Shown: piece by piece, positions 58,201 to 64,000 of the stretch
Layout: the number at the start of each line of letters is the position of its first letter
Position numbering within the stretch: position 1 is the stretch's first letter
Assembly (NCBI GenBank): GCA_965250115.1
Contig: CBDFNJ010000002.1
Span: forward strand, 2,728,001-2,792,000
Origin: CBDFHB01 sp965250115
GTDB lineage: Bacteria; Acidobacteriota; Vicinamibacteria; Marinacidobacterales; SMYC01
Reading direction: 5' to 3'
Length of the DNA: 64,000 nucleotides
Translations under genes and position numbers: made by a program
Notes under the pieces: model-generated
Database searches by the model: none
Told to the model about the DNA's origin: nothing
What the model saw: the letters and a program-made list of their open reading frames with translations, nothing else

Positions 58201-61200
58201 TTGACCAAAAGCTCAAGCCGTGTCTCACCCAATGTCTCGTTGATGGGCGGCAGCGAGCTTTCCAGAAAAGCTTCGAACCGGGCTATTGCCTCTTCCGCCG
58301 AGGATGCCAACCGAGCCAACCGCCCTTGTTGAACGGGAGTCGAGCCGTAGAGGGTTCCCTGCCTGACGTCGTCACCATCGAGCTCCGAAAAAAGCCTCGT
58401 TGCCAGGACGGAGAGACCGGGGTCGCGAGAGCCCGGCTCCTCGTCACCGTCGAGAGGTTTCGTCAGATCCGCAGCGGATTACGCAAGCTCGGCGAGGCGG
58501 TCTCGAAGAGCCTCGTCCGGCAGGAGCTCTCGAAGGGCATCGACGTCTTCCCCCAAAGAAGCGGTGCGCGCGACGGTTCGCTCGATGCGAGAACGGAGCG
58601 CGTTGACGCGCTTCAAGAAAGTGTATCGATCTTCGAGCTCGCCGGCCTCGAGCTCGAGTCGCGGGTCTAGCACGACGTCGACGGAGGTCTTTACGCTTCC
58701 AAACGAGGCGACGAGCTCGACAGCGTAGTGTCCCGGTGGAACGAGAGGGCCGCGACCTCGCGGTACCCCGTCGGGCGATTCCGTTCTCAGATCCCAGACC
58801 ACTCTCTGAAAGCCTGGCGCCCCGCCCGCTTCGATCTCACGAATAGAATCGCCCGACCGGTCTCGAACGACGAGCTTCGCGTCGCCCGTCGAACCACGGG
58901 CCAGATGATAGGTAATCAACGCACCGAATGGCGGGTTCTTGCCTACGAATTGACGCTGAGCTCCGTAGCTCTCGTGTTTCCACGGAAGAAACATCGTCGC
59001 GGGACGCGGCGCGAATAGCTGAACGTCCGGACCATTCGGTCGATAGGCCGCGAGGGCCGAAGCATCGTCGAGAATATAGATGGAACGTCCGTGTGTCCCC
59101 ACGACAAGGTCGCCGTCGCGCAAATGGATGGCGAGATCGTCTATCGGCACCGTCGGTAGGCCGAAATTCATTCGAGACCAAGCCAGTCCCGCATCGAACG
59201 TCACGAAAAGACCCGTTTCCGTTCCCGCAAAGAGTAGGTCCGGATTGTCCGGATGCTCCACGACGACGTTGACCCAACCCCTAGCCGGCAATCCGCCGGC
59301 GATCGGTCGAAAGCTTCCTCCCATGTCGTCGGTTACGAAAATGTAGGGAGCGAAATCTCCGAGCTCGTGGCGGTCGTAGCTCACGTAAGCTCGCTCGCGT
59401 CGGTGGCTCGACGGAGCCGCGCGGCTGACTTTGGCACGACGTGGATCGAAATCAGGGATACGTTCTTCGAGGCTCTGAAAGCTCTCACCGTCGTCGCGGG
59501 AGAGCTGAAGCCGACCATCGTCGGTCCCCAGGAGCAGGGTTCTGGCAACGAGCGGGGACTCTCCGATAGTGGTAATCGTTCCCCAGTCGGACACACCATC
59601 GTTCGCGGACAACGTCGTTCCGTCGACGACCGCTCCCATGATCTCGCGCTCGTCTCGATCCTCGTTTCGCGTGAGATCGCGTGAGGCGCGCCAAGTCTCC
59701 CCTCGATTCCTGGAGACGAACAATCGATTGCCCCCGAAGAATACGGTTTTCGCATCGTGACGTGAAACGAGGATGGGAGTCGTCCAGTGGAACCGATAGC
59801 GCGTCTCTTCGTCATCCGGGTAGGGCTTGATGACTTTCTGGTCTCCCGTCCTGCGATCCAGTCTCACGAGATTGCCTCCCTGGGACTCCGTATAAATGGT
59901 CCACCTGTCGATGGGATCTGGCTGTTGGTACATTCCGTCTCCGAAGTTCGTCTGGAACCAGTCGCTGTTCAGGATACCGAGCTGAGTTCTCGTGGCGCTC
60001 GGCCCAGCCCAAGAGTGTGTGTCTTGCGTCCCGCCATAGACGTTGTAGGGAGTCTCCATGTCGACAGCGATAGCGTAGAACTGCGCGATGGGTATGTTGT
60101 TCACTTTGTCCCAGTTGGTACTCCTATCCCAGGAAAAGTAGAGACCTCCGTCGCCGCCGAGCACGAGGTGCGCCGAGTTCGTGGGATCGATCCACAGGGC
60201 GTGGTGGTCACCGTGAACGCCGATGTCGTAGGTCGGCGTCATGTCGAGATTCTCGGCGAAGCTCCGTCCGCCATCGTCGGAGACGTGAAACGAGGACCCC
60301 AGCACGTAGACGCGGTCCGCGTCGTTCGGATCCACGACAATCTTGCTGTAGTACATCGGCCGCGGATTCAACCCGTTCACGTGCTCCCACCGCTCACCTC
60401 GATCCGTCGAGCGATAGAGACCACCGTCCTCGCCGTGCTCGACGAGCGCGTAGACGATCCGCGGGTCGGATCGATAAACCGCGACCCCGATCCTTCCGAT
60501 GGGTCCTTCTGGCAACCCCGCCATGAGACGACGCCAGCTATCGCCTCCGTCCGTCGTCTTGTACAAGCCGCTTCCCGGTCCGCCGCCGCTGAAACCCCAC
60601 GGGGCGCGGCGCCTCTGATAGGCGGCCGCATAGAGGATGTTAGGATTGACGGAGTCGATAGCCATGGTGACGACACCGGTGTCTTCGTCGATGAGGAGCA
60701 CCTTCTCCCAGCTCTTGCCTCCGTCGAGCGTGCGAAAGACCCCTCGCTCCTCGTTGGCACTCCAGAGCCCGCCCAGCGCCGCAACGTAGACCCGGCTCGG
60801 ATCCGTGGGATGAACGACGACGCGCCCGATATGCTGGCTCTGCGCGAGGCCGACGTGGGTCCAGCTCTCGCCACCATCTTCGGACTTGTAGACGCCGTCA
60901 CCAAAGCTCTAGCTTTGACGGTTGTTCGGCTCACCAGTCCCGACCCAGACGAGGTCGGAGTCCGACGCCGCGACGGTCACGTCACCGATCGAAGCGGTGC
61001 CTTCATGTTCGAAAACCGCCCTCCACGTGGTGCCCATGTTGGTGCTCTTGAACACTCCTCCCGACGCCGTACCAACGAAGATCGTCGACGGCCGCGTCTC
61101 GACCACCGCAACAGCATCGATGCGGCCGCCCATGACCGCAGGGCCAATGGAACGGAACGAGAGATCCTCGAACGTGGACCCCTCGCTCGAAGCGAGAGCC

Positions 61201-61256
61201 CACACAAAGACGGCGACCAAGGCTCCTCCGGTTCGAAATCGCGTCAGAAGTCGCAT
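58197..61256 (-). pseudogene. VPS10/BNR-type multi-propeller exported protein with two in-frame stops
   Basis: The frame is continuous from ATG 61256 to 58197 (about 1019 residues), except for TAG at 60909-60911 and TAA at 58479-58481. A signal peptide (GGALVAVFVWALASSEG) is followed by FRSIGPAVMGGRIDAVAVVE and many BNR/Asp-box blades: GGVFKSTNMGTTWRAVF, GVYKSEDGGESWTHVG, GLYKTTDGGDSWRRLM, GLYRSTDRGERWEHVNG. After the propellers come a beta domain and a helical end (LESSLPPINETLGETRLELL). The sequence at the first stop, NNRQS-stop-SFGDGVYKS, normally has Ser (TCG), so one C-to-A change explains it. The family is an exported WD/BNR 'glycosyl hydrolase' group of uncertain enzymology, common in Acidobacteriota. 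It overlaps the converging gene by four bases. Confidence 0.88.
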
Positions 61257-61474
61257 CGTTCTTGTCACCTCACCGTACCAAAATCTTGCTTGACCTCGAC
61301 CGCTTTTTGTCCCAGTGTTCACGCTTACAGCCAACAGGCGATCTTAGCTGGCCAGGGCTGACTGTGGTGCCGTTCTTTGAGTGGTGGGGACGGGTTTGGG
61401 GGGGAGCCGTGTGCCAGGATCCCTTCTCTGTGTTGGGGATGACCGTCCCCACCGCACCATCTTCAGTCTTCTCT

Positions 61475-62392
61475 CTACATCAACCCGACCCGCTTCATCT
61501 TGCGATAAAGGCCTTGGCGCGACAACCCGAGCGAACGCGCTGATCGGGTGCGATTCCCCCCGTGTTGCGCTAGCGTGTCGGCGAGAAGTTGCTTCTCGAA
61601 AGCTCTGGATTGAGCTCCGAAGCGCACCGCAGAGACGTTGCGCAATGATGCCGAGAGATGTTCCACTTCGATGTGCGATCGACCGTGGGCCCGTAGCAGA
61701 GCCTGCAGCAACTCGTTCTGCAGCTCGCGGACGTTGCCGGGCCACCCGTAAGCCAGGAGACTTCGTTCGGCCTCCCCACTCAGTCGAGGTCCCTGGTGAA
61801 CTGCCAGCACACGTCTTGCGAGCGGAAGGATGTCGTCTCGTCGTCGACGGAGCGGCGGCACCTCGAGCGTGAGAACGTCGAGACGAAAATAGAGGTCGTG
61901 ACGGAAACGACCGGCCTCGATTTCTGACAGCAAGTTCTTGTGGGTTGCCGTCACGACTCGAAAATCCGAATACCGGGCGCGCGACTCCCCCACTCTTCGA
62001 AATTCACGCTCTTGAAGCGCGCGCAACAGCAAGCTTTGAGCTCGGGGAGAGAGATCGGCCACTTCGTCCAGAAACAACGTGCCCCCGTCGGCCTCTTCGA
62101 CGAGCCCCCTTCTCGGCCGCTCCGCCCCCGTGAAGGCCCCGCACGTATGTCCGAAGAGCTCCGCCTCGAGGAGCGATTCGGGAAGGGCGGCACTATTGAC
62201 CGCGACGAAGGCTCCTCTGGCGCGCGAGCTTTCGTCGTGAAGCCGTCGCGCGATCAACTCCTTTCCCGTGCCGCTTTCCCCGCGGATGTGTACGGGGAAA
62301 GGCTCGATTATCGCCACCCGCGACGTCTCCTCGAGAACCGCTCGCATCTCTTGGCTCGCCGCCATGATGTAGGGTGCCTTGGCTTGCTCCAT
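61475..62392 (-). CDS. Sigma-54-dependent transcriptional activator (AAA+ and Fis-type HTH)
   Basis: This 305-residue protein lacks a receiver or sensor domain. AAA+ motifs: VHIRGESGTGKELIARRLHD (Walker A), GHTCGAFTGAERPRRGLVEE (GAFTGA loop that contacts sigma-54), GGTLFLDEVADLSPRAQSLL (Walker B) and VTATHKNLLSEIEAGRFRHD with YGWPGNVRELQNEL (arginine-finger/sensor II regions). The C-terminal HTH is DTLAQHGGNRTRSARSLGLS, RQGLYRKMKRVGL. It should drive open-complex formation at sigma-54 promoters. The absence of an N-terminal regulatory domain suggests control by expression or by a partner protein, as in PspF. Confidence 0.94.
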   Translation of the reverse strand: MEQAKAPYIMAASQEMRAVLEETSRVAIIEPFPVHIRGESGTGKELIARRLHDESSRARGAFVAVNSAALPESLLEAELFGHTCGAFTGAERPRRGLVEEADGGTLFLDEVADLSPRAQSLLLRALQEREFRRVGESRARYSDFRVVTATHKNLLSEIEAGRFRHDLYFRLDVLTLEVPPLRRRRDDILPLARRVLAVHQGPRLSGEAERSLLAYGWPGNVRELQNELLQALLRAHGRSHIEVEHLSASLRNVSAVRFGAQSRAFEKQLLADTLAQHGGNRTRSARSLGLSRQGLYRKMKRVGLM

Positions 62393-62439
62393 CTCGTCCT
62401 CCTATGAGATAGGACGAGTTCCGGCGGAAAAACCTCCCC

Positions 62440-63081
62440 TCAGAGGGTGAGAATCTCGCGCGGGGTCTCGAGCAAGAAGTCGGGTGACTCGGGAGAGAGC
62501 TCTTCTCGCCGAAAAGGCCCCCATAGGACGCCCGCCGTGCGCACGCCCGCGCCTCGTCCAGCCACTAGGTCGTGGGGCGAATCCCCGATGAAGATCGTGG
62601 TGGAGGCGTCCGCGCCGAGACGATTCACAGCCTCCTCTACAGGTTCCGGGTGCGGTTTCGCACGGGTCACCTCATCCACTGAAACGATCGTATCGAAGAG
62701 CTCTAGAAGTCCCGTGAGCCTCAGCCCGCGCTCGGCTCCACGTTTGAGTTTGCTCGTCACGACGCCGAGTTGCACGCCGCGGGTCGACAGGGTCTCGAGA
62801 ACGCCGGCAACGTCGGGATACAGGGAAACGCGATCATCGTGGTGAAGAAGGTGATACTCCCGGAACAAAGCGACCATCGATTCGATAGCTTCCTCGTCGT
62901 TGGTGATCGTCCGAAACTGCGCTCTCAACGGTGTTCCCAAGCCCACCCGCCAGACCTCATCGGCAGGGGCCACTCCCAGCTGGGTCTGAGCAGCGTGTCG
63001 ATAACAACTGAAAATGAGCTCGATAGAGTCGATGAGGGTCCCGTCGAGATCGAAGAGAAAGGTGCGAGGCGACTCAGCCAA
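62440..63081 (-). CDS. HAD-family phosphatase (PpaX/Gph-like)
   Basis: This 213-residue HAD hydrolase has a C1 cap. Motif I is TFLFDLDGTLIDSIELIFSC, motif II is LGVVTSKLKRGAERGLRL, motif III is RAKPHPEPVEEAVNRLG, and motif IV is STTIFIGDSPHDLVAGRGAG. Similarity to phosphoglycolate phosphatase and pyrophosphatase PpaX is clear but does not settle the substrate. Its ATG directly abuts the pheT stop (no gap), so it is probably translated from the same mRNA. Confidence 0.93.
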   Translation of the reverse strand: MAESPRTFLFDLDGTLIDSIELIFSCYRHAAQTQLGVAPADEVWRVGLGTPLRAQFRTITNDEEAIESMVALFREYHLLHHDDRVSLYPDVAGVLETLSTRGVQLGVVTSKLKRGAERGLRLTGLLELFDTIVSVDEVTRAKPHPEPVEEAVNRLGADASTTIFIGDSPHDLVAGRGAGVRTAGVLWGPFRREELSPESPDFLLETPREILTL

Positions 63082-64000
63082 CTATCGAAGCTCCACGCCC
63101 AGGGTGCTTGCGAGGCGAGCGACGATCTTCTCTCTCGCCTTGGCAACGTCTCGATCCGTCAAAGTGCGATCCTGAGCCTGGAATGAGACGGCGACGGCGA
63201 GCGACTTCTTCCCCTCGGAAACCTGCTCTCCAGCGTACTCATCGAAGACCCGAGCCGAGACGACGAGCGGGTGGGATCGAATCGCCTGCACGACGCTCTC
63301 CGAATCCTGGCCCCGCGCCGTCACCAAAGCGAGATCTTCTTCGACCGCGGGATACTTGGAAACCGGCTCGTAGCGCGTGACCGGTGGGACGTGTGGAAGG
63401 AGCACCTCCAACTGCACCTCGAACAGAAGAGCTTCCTGATCCAATCCAAAGGAACGCGCCGTCTCCGGGTGCACTTGGCCGACGGACCCGACGCGATCGC
63501 CACCGACGAAGAGCGCAGCGGATCGCCCCGATAGTAGACCGTAGTCGTCTTCCGCCACGATAGTGGCCTCGACGCTCAGGCCCTCGAACAGGCGCATCAC
63601 GTAGCCTTTGACGTCGAAGAAGTCGACGAGCTCAGCGGTCGGCCTCCCCCACCGATCGATGCGGGCCCCGGTAACGACCCCGACGACGTGCTCGTTCTCC
63701 TGCGGGAGCGCCTCCTTCCCCGGAAGATAGACACGCGCCACCTCGAACAAGGCCAGGTGCTCTCGGGCCACGCGTAGATTCTTCGTCAAACACTCGAGCG
63801 CAGACGCGCGTAGAGACGTGCGCATCCGCTCCTGCCCGACGTTGAGGGGATTGATGACGGCAAGGGGCGGCGTCTCGCTGAGCGATTCCGGCGCAACGAC
63901 CTTCTGGAGCACTTCCATGCTGGTGAGCGGATAGGTGATGACCTCCTGCATTCCCGCCCCGACGAGAATGTCGCGGATCCTTTCGCGAAGCTCGCGCACC
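63082..64000 (-). CDS. pheT: Phenylalanine-tRNA ligase beta subunit, C-terminal part
   Basis: About 306 residues to the C-terminus are inside the window; the start lies beyond 64000. Visible regions are the catalytic-like core (ILVGAGMQEVITYPLTSMEV, VINPLNVGQERMRTSLRASA, FEVARVYLPG), then VVGVVTGARIDRWG and FFDVKGYVMRLFEGL. The FDX-ACB anticodon-binding domain closes the protein: PVSKYPAVEEDLALVTARGQ, VRQAIRSHP-type helix and DRTLTDRDVAKAREKIVARL. With PheS it charges tRNA-Phe. The HAD gene follows without a gap. Confidence 0.96.
   Translation of the reverse strand, partial: VRELRERIRDILVGAGMQEVITYPLTSMEVLQKVVAPESLSETPPLAVINPLNVGQERMRTSLRASALECLTKNLRVAREHLALFEVARVYLPGKEALPQENEHVVGVVTGARIDRWGRPTAELVDFFDVKGYVMRLFEGLSVEATIVAEDDYGLLSGRSAALFVGGDRVGSVGQVHPETARSFGLDQEALLFEVQLEVLLPHVPPVTRYEPVSKYPAVEEDLALVTARGQDSESVVQAIRSHPLVVSARVFDEYAGEQVSEGKKSLAVAVSFQAQDRTLTDRDVAKAREKIVARLASTLGVELR

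Noticed and set aside
9143..60911. Possible stop-codon reassignment or readthrough (TAG/TAA inside ADOP and VPS10 genes)
   Set aside because: Many clearly intact genes here end with TAG or TAA (for example rsmA, the P-loop ATPase gene, and the glycosyltransferase at 58198-58200), so both codons act as normal stops; decay or base errors explain the internal ones.
59787..61361. A 524-codon plus-strand frame opposite the VPS10/BNR gene
   Set aside because: It is long only because of GC-biased codons on the other strand; the minus strand shows repeated Asp-box blades and a signal peptide.
1..64000. CRISPR arrays
   Set aside because: No series of regularly spaced 25-40-bp repeats was seen; repeats present are IS copies, short tandem units or internal repeats of the adhesin gene.

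Overview
The window looks like chromosome from an uncultured, moderately high-GC Gram-negative bacterium, most plausibly an Acidobacteriota member. That placement is an inference from gene content: pieces of several ADOP-type ABC permeases, a VPS10/BNR-type propeller protein, an S55 (SpoIVB-type) peptidase, a TIGR04282-type glycosyltransferase and an RNase J/thioredoxin/FtsK gene order. No rRNA is present to confirm it.

Region 1 (1-2472) appears to be the tail of one mobile island. It holds a small secreted/membrane protein and an AlbA_2 (Schlafen-type) protein, and ends at a 46-bp copy of the 3' part of tRNA-Glu. Region 2 (2473-25192) is a second island in tandem, ending inside the intact tRNA-Glu gene at 25194-25269. 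Its left part is a phage-satellite-like module, all on the plus strand: frameshifted tyrosine integrase, hypothetical gene, AlpA-like DNA-binding protein, Prim-Pol primase/ATPase, an iteron-like candidate origin, and a protein with an HTH resembling a small terminase subunit. The rest is heavily rearranged. It has nested IS3-family elements, a second copy of the inner IS3 element, one whole and one truncated IS1595 element, split IS30 fragments and an IS21-like end. Between these lie fragments of ADOP permeases, an integrase, an outer-membrane protein, glutaminyl cyclase, PepQ and a ClpP-like phage head protease. One large intact gene survives there: a 1695-residue Calx-beta/autotransporter protein that carries a SPOR domain after its barrel. 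A triply frameshifted TIR-like (MTH538/DUF1863, ThsB-type) gene sits at the tRNA end.

Region 3 (25194-37616) is core chromosome: tRNA-Glu, tRNA-Lys, purA, a P-loop ATPase, a coupled thioredoxin/thioredoxin reductase/TlpA-like set, rsmA, RNase J, uppP, ftsK, an AMIN-amidase and a small membrane protein. An ISAzo13-like element (37650-39573) separates it from Region 4, and it has inserted into the end of a DnaJ-like gene.

Region 4 (39576-64000) has a GGDEF protein overlapping a Fic-like protein with a degenerate motif, and an XRE regulator. An aromatic/histidine operon follows: a three-enzyme AroD-AroE-ThiF fusion, hisC, and an internally deleted HisA fused to a HAD domain. Then come an S55 peptidase with a beta-propeller protein, a sulfatase, an ECF sigma/anti-sigma pair, a TPR protein coupled to a glycosyltransferase, a VPS10/BNR gene with two in-frame stops, a sigma-54 activator, a HAD phosphatase and the 3' part of pheT. 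Many frameshifts and stops fall in the island, so mutational decay is likely, but single-base assembly errors cannot be excluded.
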